NCBI GenBank assembly: GCA_013792135.1
Contig: VMSP01000060.1
Location: 1 to 62,673 of the forward strand
Reading direction: 5' to 3'
Source of the DNA: Desulfocapsa sp.
GTDB taxonomy: Bacteria; Desulfobacterota; Desulfobulbia; Desulfobulbales; Desulfocapsaceae
DNA: 62,673 bases
A model generated the notes under the pieces. That model saw nothing but the letters and a program-made list of their open reading frames with translations, was not told where the DNA came from and did no database searches. Of the stretch, positions 27,565 through 36,079 are shown piece by piece (the first letter of the stretch is position 1; each line of letters opens with the position of its first letter). The position numbers and the translations under genes are program-made.

Positions 27565-29427
27565 ATGTGTGGAATTTGCGGTTTTAATTGGAAAGATGAA
27601 GAGTTGATTCGGCGGATGAACAACCAGATGGCTCATCGCGGACCTGATCAGGATGGGCTCTATTGTTGTGACGATGTCTCCTTGGGGCACAGGCGCCTGA
27701 GTATTATCGATCTCAGTGAACATGGCAGGCAACCCATGTTTAACGAGGATGGCAGTCTCTGCCTTGTCTTTAATGGAGAAATCTATAATTTTCAGGAATT
27801 ACGAGATACCCTCATCCAGAAAGGACATACCTTTAGCAGCCATGCGGATTCCGAGGTTATTATCCATGCCTATGAAGAGTATGGAATGGGGGTTCTTGAC
27901 AAACTCCGTGGCATGTTTGCTTTTGCCCTCTATGATCTTAAAGACAAAACGCTTTTCCTGGCAAGGGATCGCATAGGAATAAAGCCACTGTACTATTACC
28001 ACAAAGATGACAAGTTGGTCTTTGCCTCGGAAATAAAAGCGATTCTTGAAGACCGAACCATAGAGAGGAAACTATGTCACCAGGCCTTATATGATTATCT
28101 CGGATTTGAGTTTGTCCCGGCGCCTGCAACCATGTTTCAGGATATCTATAAAATTCCTGCCGGCCACTACCTGCTCTGTCGCCAGGGACAGGTACAGGTC
28201 AAGCGCTATTGGGACCTCGATTTTGCGTCACAAGATCCAGCGCTTTCCTATGATGAGAGTGTGGAAAAACTGCGTGGGTTGCTGGATTATGCGGTCAAGA
28301 GCCATCTTGTCAGCGATGTACCCCTTGGTGTGTTTCTTTCGGGAGGTCTTGATTCCAGTGCAATTGTTGCCATGATGCGCCGCCATATATCCGGTCCACT
28401 CAAGACTTTTACCATTGGCTATCAGGATAAAAGCTTCAGTGAATTGGATTACGCCGCTCAGGTGGCCCAGTATTTTGACACAGAGCATCAGGTGTTGATG
28501 CTTGATGATATTAAATCTGACTATGTGGAAAAAGCCCTCTGGCATCTGGATGAACCGATGACAGATCTTTCCACCGTTCCCTTGTATCTCCTCTGTAAGC
28601 AGGCAAGAGAACATGTGACTGTCTGTCTGAGCGGGGAGGGTGCAGATGAAAGTTTCGCGGGCTATGATCGTTTCAAGGCCAGTAAACTGAATCTTTTTTT
28701 CAGAATGATTCCTGCCCCTGTTCGCAAACAGATTGTTGGCAGGCTGATTGCTGCCCTGCCGGATCAGCCCCAGAAAAAAGGTGCTGTCAACATGCTGAAG
28801 CGTTTTGTCGAGGGTGCAAACCTTCCTCCTGAGGGGCATCATCTTCGCTGGCAATATTTTTCCAGTGAAGAGCAGAACAGCCGTCTCTTTAATGAACATT
28901 TCAAGGGCCATGCTGTTTTTGATCCATTTAGAATCGTTCGTGAATATTCAGAACGTTGCAATGCCCATGACAGAATTAACAGAGAAATATATCTGGATAT
29001 GCGGTATATGATGACCGACAGTGTGCTGATGAAGGTAGATAAAATGAGCATGGCCAGTTCGCTTGAGGTCAGAGTACCGTTACTTGATCATGTGCTGGTT
29101 GAGTTTCTGGCATCACTGCCCGGAGATTGGAAGCTGAAAGGGATGCGTACAAAACATATTTTCCGTTCAGCCCTTGATGGACTGTTGCCTGACAACATTG
29201 TGAATCGTGGAAAACAGGGATACAGTTTACCCGTCAAGCATCTCCTGCGCGGGGAGATGAAGTCCTATCTGATTGCATTGCTGAATGATTCCGCGATTAT
29301 TCGAGAAAATATGCATCTCGATTACGTGAATCATCTGATTAAAGAACACTGCGACATGGTCCATAATCATAACCATGTCCTCTGGGCTTTGATTAATGTC
29401 GCAATCTGGCATAATCGTTTTTTTTAA
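27565..29427 (+). CDS. asnB: Glutamine-hydrolysing asparagine synthase family amidotransferase
   Basis: This 620-residue, full-length protein begins MCGICGFN with the N-terminal nucleophile Cys2 for glutaminase activity. The class II glutaminase domain (1-210) includes MAHRGPDQDG, GHRRLSIIDLS, FNGEIYNF and DSEVIIHAYEEYG. The C-terminal synthetase domain has the PP-loop FLSGGLDSSAIVAM near residue 257 and CLSGEGADESFAGYDR. In glycan loci AsnB-like enzymes often amidate uronic-acid carboxyls or related groups rather than make asparagine; that is a possible role here. The start ATG follows GAGGA. Its neighbours are glycosyltransferases and an SDR. Confidence 0.92.
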   Translation: MCGICGFNWKDEELIRRMNNQMAHRGPDQDGLYCCDDVSLGHRRLSIIDLSEHGRQPMFNEDGSLCLVFNGEIYNFQELRDTLIQKGHTFSSHADSEVIIHAYEEYGMGVLDKLRGMFAFALYDLKDKTLFLARDRIGIKPLYYYHKDDKLVFASEIKAILEDRTIERKLCHQALYDYLGFEFVPAPATMFQDIYKIPAGHYLLCRQGQVQVKRYWDLDFASQDPALSYDESVEKLRGLLDYAVKSHLVSDVPLGVFLSGGLDSSAIVAMMRRHISGPLKTFTIGYQDKSFSELDYAAQVAQYFDTEHQVLMLDDIKSDYVEKALWHLDEPMTDLSTVPLYLLCKQAREHVTVCLSGEGADESFAGYDRFKASKLNLFFRMIPAPVRKQIVGRLIAALPDQPQKKGAVNMLKRFVEGANLPPEGHHLRWQYFSSEEQNSRLFNEHFKGHAVFDPFRIVREYSERCNAHDRINREIYLDMRYMMTDSVLMKVDKMSMASSLEVRVPLLDHVLVEFLASLPGDWKLKGMRTKHIFRSALDGLLPDNIVNRGKQGYSLPVKHLLRGEMKSYLIALLNDSAIIRENMHLDYVNHLIKEHCDMVHNHNHVLWALINVAIWHNRFF

Positions 29428-29455
29428 ATAAGAAAGGTAGAGAGGAGTACGAAAT

Positions 29456-30439
29456 ATGAAAGTTCTGGTGACAGGGGGAACCGGTTTTACCGGAAAGGCC
29501 CTAGTACGGAGACTTTTGGATGATGGGCATGAAGTGGTTGCTCTTGATTATCAGGAAGGGCTGAAGACGGATGAACTCCGTCAGTGGGGAGCAAAAGTTG
29601 TTATTGGTACAGTGACCGATGTCAAGGTAGTTGAAGAGTGTATGCAGGGAGTTGATGTCGTCCAGCATCTGGCCGCCGCTTTTCGGGAGATGGATGTTTC
29701 CAATTCATACTATGACGAAGTCAATGTGGGCGGCACGCGTATTGTCCTGGAATCTGCATTGAAGAATAAGGTGAAGAAATTTATCTACTGCAGTACCTGC
29801 GGTGTGCATGGCAATGTGGAAAATCCGCCGGCCAATGAGACAGCACCTATCAATGCAGCCGATTATTACCAGCAGACCAAATATATGGCCGAGCCAATTG
29901 TGCTTGACTATGTAAAAAAAGGTTTGAAGGCAACTATTCTTCGTCCAGCCGCCATCTATGGTCCTGGAGATCCAGAACGTTTTTTTATGATTTTCAAACG
30001 GGTGAATAATGGGATGTTTCCCATGTTCGGCAGTGGCAAGACCTATTATCATCCCTTGTATATTGACAGTCTGATTGATGCGCATGTCCTTGCCATGGAT
30101 TTGGAAAAGGGGAATGGAGAGGCATACCTTATTGCCGATGAAGAGTATGTTGAAATTGAGGATTTAGTGCGCCGTACCGCTAAAGCTCTGGGGGTTGAAG
30201 TAAAGATTCCTCATTATCCTATCTGGCCGCTAATCATTGCCGGCCATTTTTTTGAAAAGATTTGTAAACCGTTCAAAATTAAACCGCCGATTTTTCCCAG
30301 GCGTGTTGACTGGTATCGGCAGAATAGGGCCTTTGATATCAGTAAGGCAAAGAAAGATCTCGGTTATAACCCCCGGATAGGTCTTGATGAGGGACTGAGG
30401 AGAACCGGAGAGTGGTATAGAGCAGAAGGATATCTGTAG
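29456..30439 (+). CDS. NAD-dependent epimerase/dehydratase (extended SDR)
   Basis: This 327-residue protein starts MKVLVTGGTGFTGKALVRRL with the TGxxGxxG motif, then LDYQEGLKTDEL, VQHLAAAFREMD and the catalytic Y-x3-K in AADYYQQTKYMAE. ILRPAAIYGPGDPERFFMIF and IDSLIDAHVLAM follow the 3-beta-HSD/epimerase branch rather than GalE or RmlB. A clear GAGAGGAG-like ribosome site precedes the ATG. It lies between asnB and a hexapeptide acyltransferase. It probably makes or modifies a nucleotide sugar; the reaction cannot be assigned. Confidence 0.85.
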   Translation: MKVLVTGGTGFTGKALVRRLLDDGHEVVALDYQEGLKTDELRQWGAKVVIGTVTDVKVVEECMQGVDVVQHLAAAFREMDVSNSYYDEVNVGGTRIVLESALKNKVKKFIYCSTCGVHGNVENPPANETAPINAADYYQQTKYMAEPIVLDYVKKGLKATILRPAAIYGPGDPERFFMIFKRVNNGMFPMFGSGKTYYHPLYIDSLIDAHVLAMDLEKGNGEAYLIADEEYVEIEDLVRRTAKALGVEVKIPHYPIWPLIIAGHFFEKICKPFKIKPPIFPRRVDWYRQNRAFDISKAKKDLGYNPRIGLDEGLRRTGEWYRAEGYL

Positions 30440-30471
30440 GGAAATGGAAAGGGTCTGTAAAATCACAAATC

Positions 30472-31236
30472 ATGAATGATGACCTGAAAAAAACACATAA
30501 GGCCATTACCGGAAAAGGATCGGCGCTTACTAAGTATCAGGATGTTATTATTGGTAACCGTTCTCTGCTTTTTTTGTTCTATTACGAGTGGTGTGCCTGG
30601 ATTGGTGTTGTGCCGGGTGCACTTGGTATGCTTCTGCGCCAAATCTTTTGGCCAAGGCTTTTTGGCTCCTGCGGCAGGAAGGCTGCCTTTGCAAAAGGGA
30701 TAGTGCTTCGGCATCCAAGGCGGATACATCTCGGTGATTCCGTGGTGATCAGTGAGGGTTGTATTCTTGACGGAAGGCACGATGATACAGGCAGGGCTAT
30801 TGTGCTGGGCGATAATGTCATCCTTTCCAATAATGTGATACTTTCCTGCAAAAACGGTTCCATTGCCATTGGTGACTCAACCGGGATCAATGCCGGCACT
30901 ATTATTCAGTCAACCAACCACTGCCCGGTTACCATTGGTGCCGATGTAATTATTGGCCAGATGAGTTTTGTGATTGGCGGGGGGAATTATAATATCGATC
31001 GTCTTGATGTCCCTATTCGTCTGCAGGGAATTAAAAATGATGGCGGTGTAATGATCGACAATAATGTCTGGCTTGGTGCCCATGTAACAGTTCTGGGCGG
31101 GGTAACGGTTGGTACTGGATGCGTCGTGGCAGCTTCAGCCGTATTGACCAGATCAATACCCCCCAATTCAATAGCAAAAGGGATCCCGGCAGTTGTCACC
31201 GGCACGAGATGTGAAGGAGTTGAGCAATGCGCATAG
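30472..31236 (+). CDS. Left-handed beta-helix (hexapeptide) acetyltransferase
   Basis: From about residue 75 this 254-residue protein consists of hexapeptide-repeat coils ([LIV]-G-x4), for example VVISEGCILDG, VILGDNVILSNNVIL, IGADVIIGQMSFVIGGG, IDNNVWLGAHVTVLGGVTVG and IAKGIPAVVTG. The latter two carry the conserved LbH C-terminal pattern. A catalytic His could be H in STNHCPV. A hydrophobic segment around residues 35-55 suggests membrane association. It probably O- or N-acetylates a sugar. It overlaps the following GT4 by 10 bp. Confidence 0.88.
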   Translation: MNDDLKKTHKAITGKGSALTKYQDVIIGNRSLLFLFYYEWCAWIGVVPGALGMLLRQIFWPRLFGSCGRKAAFAKGIVLRHPRRIHLGDSVVISEGCILDGRHDDTGRAIVLGDNVILSNNVILSCKNGSIAIGDSTGINAGTIIQSTNHCPVTIGADVIIGQMSFVIGGGNYNIDRLDVPIRLQGIKNDGGVMIDNNVWLGAHVTVLGGVTVGTGCVVAASAVLTRSIPPNSIAKGIPAVVTGTRCEGVEQCA

Positions 31237-32357
31237 CTATTATGATGCGATCAGCTGACGAGGCTGGAGGAATCGGAGTATATGCCAGAAACATCGTGGA
31301 AGAGTTGTTAAAACTGGACCATGATAATGAGTATGTCCTCTTCTATAAAAGTGAAAAGCATCTTGGATCTTACAGCAAATTTACCAACTGCCGGGAAGTA
31401 TTACTGCCCGGCAAAAACAAAGCCATATGGGACCAGCTCACAATACCCAGGGCGGCACGACACGAAAAAATTGATCTGATTTTTAATCCCAAATTCACTG
31501 TGCCTCTATTTACTCGTTGTAAAACAGTGATGGTTGTTCACGGCGCTGACTGGTTTGTGCCACCTTATGATGAGGTGTACACTACTTTGGATAATTTTTA
31601 TATTAAAAGGGTTATGCCCCTCTACTTTCGTAAGGCCGATTATATCAGCTCTGTCTCTGACTATTCAACTGATTGTTTTGTGAACGCATTTCCCTGGTGT
31701 AAAAAGAAAATTAAAACAATCTACTTTGGGCCAAACAAGATTTTCAAGCCTGTTTCGGATAAGCAGGCCTTAGGAATAGTACGCTCAAAGTACAATCTGC
31801 CCGAAATGTTTATTCTCACGGTCATCCGTTACGATCCTGGGACCAGAAATACGCGCAAAAATTTCAAAAGAATGGCAGAAGCCTATTCCCTGTATAAAAA
31901 GATGGGTGGTAAAGAAAAGTTTGTCGTGGTCGGTCGCGATTGTCACCGTTATGGAGAAGAACATGATCTGAAAGCTCTTGGGATACAAGATGACCTTGTC
32001 TTTCCTGGTCTTGTTCCCCAAGAGGATCTTCCGGCATTTTACAGCCTGGCAAAACTTTATCTCTATCCAACTATTATTGAAGCATTTCCTATTCCGACCA
32101 CGGAGGCCATGGCCTGTGGTTGTCCCATTGTTACCTCAAAAGGGACCGGTCTGGAAGAATTGACCCATGGTGTCTCTGTCGCTGTTGATCCTCTTGATAG
32201 TCAAGCCATTGCAAACGCAATGAAAAAAGTATTGAATGATGAAGGGCTGCAGCAGGAAATGCGTGAAAAAGGGTTTGAGCGTTCAAAAATTTTCAGTTGG
32301 GAAAAATGTGCTGTTGAAACCCTTGAGATATTCCAAAATCTGATGGCGGAGAATTAA
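31227..32357 (+). CDS. Family 4 glycosyltransferase
   Basis: This 376-residue GT-B enzyme starts MRIAIMMRSADEAGGIGVYA with the GGIG acceptor loop. It has LPGKNKAIWDQLTIPRAA, typical of mannosyltransferase-like GT4 proteins, SVSDYSTDCF, and a second domain with ILTVIRYDPGTRNTRKNFKR and LYPTIIEAFPIPTTEAMACG containing the E-x7-E motif. The N-terminal ATG overlaps the acetyltransferase gene, indicating coupling. The gene is complete. Confidence 0.9.
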   Translation: MRIAIMMRSADEAGGIGVYARNIVEELLKLDHDNEYVLFYKSEKHLGSYSKFTNCREVLLPGKNKAIWDQLTIPRAARHEKIDLIFNPKFTVPLFTRCKTVMVVHGADWFVPPYDEVYTTLDNFYIKRVMPLYFRKADYISSVSDYSTDCFVNAFPWCKKKIKTIYFGPNKIFKPVSDKQALGIVRSKYNLPEMFILTVIRYDPGTRNTRKNFKRMAEAYSLYKKMGGKEKFVVVGRDCHRYGEEHDLKALGIQDDLVFPGLVPQEDLPAFYSLAKLYLYPTIIEAFPIPTTEAMACGCPIVTSKGTGLEELTHGVSVAVDPLDSQAIANAMKKVLNDEGLQQEMREKGFERSKIFSWEKCAVETLEIFQNLMAEN

Positions 32358-32360
32358 GTA

Positions 32361-33257
32361 ATGAGTTCTCCTCTTGTTGCCGTTGTTATCCTTACCTGTA
32401 ATCAAAAAAAACTTACTTTGGATTGTCTGGACAGTCTTCTTAAATGTCAGTATGAACATAAACAAATTATTCTTGTAGATAATGGCTCCGAAGACGGGGT
32501 TCAGGATGAAGTTTTCCAGAAGTTTCCTCATGTTATTGTCTTGCGTAATGAAGAAAATATTGGCGCCGCTGGTGGACGCAATACAGCCATAGAATATGCC
32601 CTGCAATATCTTGCATTCACATATATCCTATTCATGGATAATGATATTGTTGTCATGCCCGATTTTTTGAACAAGCTGGTGGATGGCCTGGAATCCTGTG
32701 AAGATCCCTCTGTTGAGATTGCTTCGCCTCTTTTATATCAACTGGGAACTGATAAAATTATAGATAGTGCCGGAGGCCCAAAGCTTAATTTTTACACAGG
32801 ATCTACACAGACACGAGGACATGGAGAAGTTGATGCAGGGCAATACAAGAATGAGCGATTCCCGAACTGTGTGCCAACAACCACTGTTTTAATGCACCGT
32901 AAGGCCCTTGAAAGGGCTGGCCGATTTGACGTCTCTTTCGATCCTTATGGTTATGAGGATATAGATATGGTTTTACGTGCTAATCCCGCCATGGCTCCTT
33001 TTCTCTTCGTTCCGGATGCTGTTGTTTATCATTTAGGTTCAAAAACAGGTTTTTCTGGATATACAGCTGATTATACCTGCATGAAAGGCAAAAATATGAG
33101 GATGTTCTTCAAACGTCATTCCACAGCGTTCCAATGGTTCTGTTTTAATCTTTTTCTACCATTTCTCAGTGTGAAAACAATAGTCAGGGAGCTTAGGCGA
33201 GGCAATGTGAAGGCAATTCTGGGTTTGGTGAAAGGATTTTTAAGTGCCACGAAGTAA
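32361..33257 (+). CDS. Family 2 glycosyltransferase
   Basis: This 298-residue GT-A protein starts PLVAVVILTCNQKKLTLDCL with IILVDNGSEDG (first Asp pair). NEENIGAAGGRNTAIEYA and LFMDNDIVV (the DxD metal site) follow, as does FDPYGYEDIDMVLRANPAM on the acceptor side. It belongs to the rhamnosyl/galactofuranosyl-like GT2 group. It starts 4 bp after the preceding stop. There is no membrane helix apart from a short hydrophobic C-terminal patch (FCFNLFLPFLSV), suggesting peripheral membrane contact. Confidence 0.88.
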   Translation: MSSPLVAVVILTCNQKKLTLDCLDSLLKCQYEHKQIILVDNGSEDGVQDEVFQKFPHVIVLRNEENIGAAGGRNTAIEYALQYLAFTYILFMDNDIVVMPDFLNKLVDGLESCEDPSVEIASPLLYQLGTDKIIDSAGGPKLNFYTGSTQTRGHGEVDAGQYKNERFPNCVPTTTVLMHRKALERAGRFDVSFDPYGYEDIDMVLRANPAMAPFLFVPDAVVYHLGSKTGFSGYTADYTCMKGKNMRMFFKRHSTAFQWFCFNLFLPFLSVKTIVRELRRGNVKAILGLVKGFLSATK

Positions 33258-33292
33258 GTTCTGCATCCTCTCTGCTGTGTGAAGTGGCTTAT

Positions 33293-34552
33293 ATGTCTAT
33301 TTTGTCGATATTGCAGAAAAATGAGAATAATTTTTTTTCATTTGGCGCAACTGTATGCCGGGCTTTCAGCAGATTCCTCCTTGTTTTTATAGCCAGCTTG
33401 TTGTTGTCAAAGTATGAGTTTGGTATCTTTAATATTTTCTTGTCTATTTATTTCTTCTCTCGTCTTTTCTCTGAGAATTCCCTCAATCTACCATTTATCA
33501 AATTTGCAAGTGATGGAGAAAATAAGGCCGAGGTGGTCAATTTTCAGATGATTTTGCTGAAAATTTTCTATGTCCTGATTGTCTCTTTTGTGATTCTTGT
33601 CTGTTCTGATTTCATTGTCGAGTACTCCGGGGTAGAGAGAAAGAGGTTGTTGTTGTTTCTACCGTTTATGCTTTTTACCTTGACCGCTTATATGTATGTG
33701 GGGCAGGTTCTAATCTCTCAGATAAAAATGAGGCTTCTGTTTTTTTATGAGTTGCTGAGCTCTCTGGTTTTTATTCTATTCCTTACAGTTGCTTATTTCG
33801 TTGTGGGGAGTTTCTCCACGGAAAAGCTGATTATTATTTTTTCTTTGGCCACAGGATCGGCAGCCCTTGCTGGAGTGCTTGTTTTTCACCGGTTTATTAA
33901 ACTTACTCCCCGGATAGATAAAGAATTATTATGGAAGATTGTTCATTACTCTAAGTTCACTGTTTTGAGTGGAATAAGTTCTCTGGTTATTCTTAAGGTA
34001 GATGTCCTGATGTTAGGGTATTTTTGTTCCCCTAAAGAAGTTGGCGTATATGGTATGGCCTTATTTGTCAACGAAGCGGTGAATGTTGTTTTTGATTCAG
34101 TGCTCCGTGTCTGTTTACCTCAAGTCTCTGTCTTGTCAGGTGTTAATGATGAGAACAGAATCAGGATGATTTTTCGTCAATCAGTAAAAGACATGTATAT
34201 TGGGATTATTCCAATTGTGTCAATTATTGCGGTTGCTGCGCCTACAGCAATTCATTTGATATACAAAGGAAAATATGATGATTCAATTTTACTGATTTAT
34301 ATATTTTTAGCGTCATCATTAGTGAAACCGGTGGGGTATGTAGCAGGGGTTATACTTGGGGCCACTGGAAATATTAGATTCGATAACCGTAACTGCTGGA
34401 TCTCTGCCCTGTTGAACCTGGTGTGTAATTATCTGCTGATCCCCAAATTTGGCGTGATGGGTTCCGCTGTTGCCTCTACGCTAAGTTTTATAAGCCTCAC
34501 AATTCTGCATTATGTGTCCCTGCAAAAAACTGTATTTTACATAAAACAATAG
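33293..34552 (+). CDS. Wzx-type lipid-linked oligosaccharide flippase
   Basis: This AT-rich gene encodes about 419 residues and 12 membrane segments, with a start FGATVCRAFSRFLLVFIASL characteristic of the polysaccharide-synthesis (MVF/MATE-like) flippases. YSKFTVLSGISSLVILKVDV in the middle (conserved helix 7 region) and LVCNYLLIPKFGVMGSAVAS near the end match Wzx. It should flip undecaprenyl-PP-linked repeat units. I take the ATG at 33293; a GTG at 33284 is also in frame. Its presence beside an ABC exporter in the same locus implies a second export route. Confidence 0.85.
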   Translation: MSILSILQKNENNFFSFGATVCRAFSRFLLVFIASLLLSKYEFGIFNIFLSIYFFSRLFSENSLNLPFIKFASDGENKAEVVNFQMILLKIFYVLIVSFVILVCSDFIVEYSGVERKRLLLFLPFMLFTLTAYMYVGQVLISQIKMRLLFFYELLSSLVFILFLTVAYFVVGSFSTEKLIIIFSLATGSAALAGVLVFHRFIKLTPRIDKELLWKIVHYSKFTVLSGISSLVILKVDVLMLGYFCSPKEVGVYGMALFVNEAVNVVFDSVLRVCLPQVSVLSGVNDENRIRMIFRQSVKDMYIGIIPIVSIIAVAAPTAIHLIYKGKYDDSILLIYIFLASSLVKPVGYVAGVILGATGNIRFDNRNCWISALLNLVCNYLLIPKFGVMGSAVASTLSFISLTILHYVSLQKTVFYIKQ

Positions 34553-34880
34553 GCAGAGAAGGGGGAAGGAAAGATGCTTCTTTATATTATTTCGATTTTT
34601 TCTAAAAAGATGGTTTTCAGAGTCATCTTCTTAGATGTGTTTGACAAAAAGATGATTTTGGAGTAAATTAAATATTACTTATTTTAAGTAGGTAATTATA
34701 GATATTCTATTTTTGTGTGGATTGATCTCGCTCTCAAAGGGGAATTCTTGATAGTTTGTAACTATATGACTGAGAATAGCGTATCCTTATTTAATCAAGA
34801 TGATATGTGGTTTAAACATCTTGATGAGTTAATTTTTTTTATTTAATTATATATTCATTTTATGAATAGGAGGAGTAGTT
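34553..34880. other. AT-rich non-coding gap between wzx-like gene and secreted-protein genes
   Basis: I see no coding potential or protein fragment in any frame here. The stretch is very AT-rich and carries one terminator-like hairpin (34794-34825, listed separately). It ends in TAGGAGGAG (about 34866-34874), a strong ribosome-binding site for the TTG start at 34881. A promoter for the next unit probably lies here, but no convincing -35/-10 pair was found. Confidence 0.6.
34794..34839 (+). terminator. Terminator-like hairpin upstream of the BIG2 gene
   Basis: ATCAAGATG (34794-34802) pairs with CATCTTGAT (34817-34825) around a 14-nt loop. It is followed a few bases later by a run of eight T (34832-34839). 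It could end transcription from the wzx-like gene or act as a leader attenuator for the downstream secreted-protein gene. The stem is AT-rich and the T-run is offset, so strength is uncertain. Confidence 0.45.
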
Positions 34881-35273
34881 TTGAAAAAGAAGCAGATTGC
34901 CCAATGGTACAAAAAGAATATAACTGCTGTTTTTGTCCTGGTGGTGATGTTCTTGTCGATGGCAGGTAGTTGTCTTGCTGATGAGTTTGTGAGTATCAAA
35001 TTGTATCCTGAGCATGTTGGGGTTTTTACAACAGTTATGAAACAGCAGTTTGTTGCGTTTGGAGTCAATGCACAAGGAGTTTCAACAAATATTACCGAAC
35101 AGGTTGGTTGGGAAAGCAGCAATGAGGGCATTGTTACTATTGACGCAAGTGGCCTTGCAACCGTGACTGCTGGTCAAACATCTGGCCAGGTCAAGATAAG
35201 CTGTTCGTATCCAAAAAGCAGTAAACTTAATGCCGGTGTTCACATGTTGCTGTTAAAACCACCGGTTAAATAA
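34881..35273 (+). CDS. Small secreted BIG2 (Ig-like) domain protein
   Basis: The 130 residues comprise a long signal peptide (KKNITAVFVLVVMFLSMAGS, cleavage near SCLADE) and a single bacterial Ig-like domain of the BIG2 type. The domain is recognised from FVSIKLYPEHVGVFTTVMKQ, ITEQVGWESSNEGIVTID and GLATVTAGQTSGQVKIS. Such domains are adhesion or surface modules. The start is TTG behind a near-perfect TAGGAGGAG. The C-terminus NAGVHMLLLKPPVK includes an MLLL tetrapeptide also seen at the ends of the beta-helix and GDSL proteins. A cell-surface role is inferred; no partner is identified. Confidence 0.72.
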   Translation: MKKKQIAQWYKKNITAVFVLVVMFLSMAGSCLADEFVSIKLYPEHVGVFTTVMKQQFVAFGVNAQGVSTNITEQVGWESSNEGIVTIDASGLATVTAGQTSGQVKISCSYPKSSKLNAGVHMLLLKPPVK

Positions 35274-35368
35274 CATATAGAGCTTTAAAGAACATGGAGT
35301 TTTTCCTGATTTCTGAGGAACAACGCGTTGCAAACGTATAATGTCAGCTAGTAACAAGGAGTCTTGTT

Positions 35369-35959
35369 TTGATAAATATAAAGAGAATGAAAAAATATTT
35401 CACGGTATTAAGCGCGGTATTGTTGTTGACATCTGGTGTCGTTGAGGGTTCTGTGGCTGGAACCTTGACGGCTTCCACTTCGTTAACAGTTGTTAATGTG
35501 ACTGAATTTCCTGCCGGAAGTGTGGATATAACAAAATGGGTAGGAGCATGGCCTCAACCTCCTGTCGCTCCTAAAACTGCTGCTGATATTGTAACTCCTG
35601 TATTACAGGAAGTCTATATGAGCAAAGTTGATTTTTACCTGAATAAGATGGAGTGGTTTGTTTATCCTTCTCCAACCCCTTATCCGCGATTCTCTAATGG
35701 TATTAATTCCATGATTTGTGCTGTATGGTCAACAGATGGTGGAAAAACCTTTAAGCTTCAATCCTGGGATTATCTCATTCCAACTTCAAGGGGTAAAGGG
35801 TTGGAGGAAGGAATGCCTAATTGTTGGATGGGTACAATGGTACACTCATTATGTGATCGAAAAGCGGGTGAATGTAATGGCCGCAACAGAAGCAATCTGC
35901 TTTTCGAAGAATTTCCTTCAGGAACTACTAGCTGTTGGGGCTCGGCTGTAATGAAATGA
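35369..35959 (+). CDS. Secreted protein of unknown function with Asp-box-like motif
   Basis: I do not recognise a family. The 196 residues (from a TTG at 35369 behind AAGGAG; an ATG at 35387 is an alternative) start with a signal peptide (MKKYFTVLSAVLLLTSG, cleavage after SVAG). The mature part contains VWSTDGGKTF, an Asp-box/BNR-like element. Five cysteines (in ICAVW, NCWMG, LCDRK, ECNGR and SCWGS) may form disulfides. WVGAWPQPPVAP and EWFVYPSPTPYPRFS are Trp/Pro-rich. It forms a small unit with the BIG2 gene, closed by a strong terminator. Confidence 0.55.
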   Translation: MINIKRMKKYFTVLSAVLLLTSGVVEGSVAGTLTASTSLTVVNVTEFPAGSVDITKWVGAWPQPPVAPKTAADIVTPVLQEVYMSKVDFYLNKMEWFVYPSPTPYPRFSNGINSMICAVWSTDGGKTFKLQSWDYLIPTSRGKGLEEGMPNCWMGTMVHSLCDRKAGECNGRNRSNLLFEEFPSGTTSCWGSAVMK

Positions 35960-36001
35960 TTGTTAATCGTTAAGTATCTGTTTGAAGAGGAATGTGTTCT
36001 C

Positions 36002-36044
36002 AAGCAACCTTGTCTTTGTGAAGATAAGGTTGCTTTGTTTTTTT
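36002..36044 (+). terminator. Strong rho-independent terminator
   Basis: AAGCAACCTT (36002-36011) pairs perfectly with AAGGTTGCTT (36026-36035). A G-U pair and a further TCTT/AAGA extend the stem towards a TGTG loop, giving about 15 pairs. TTTGTTTTTTT follows directly. It closes the two secreted-protein genes at 34881-35959 and separates them from the sugar methyltransferase. Confidence 0.92.
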
Positions 36045-36079
36045 AGAATGGTAAGGAAATCAATCAGCAGAAATATATT

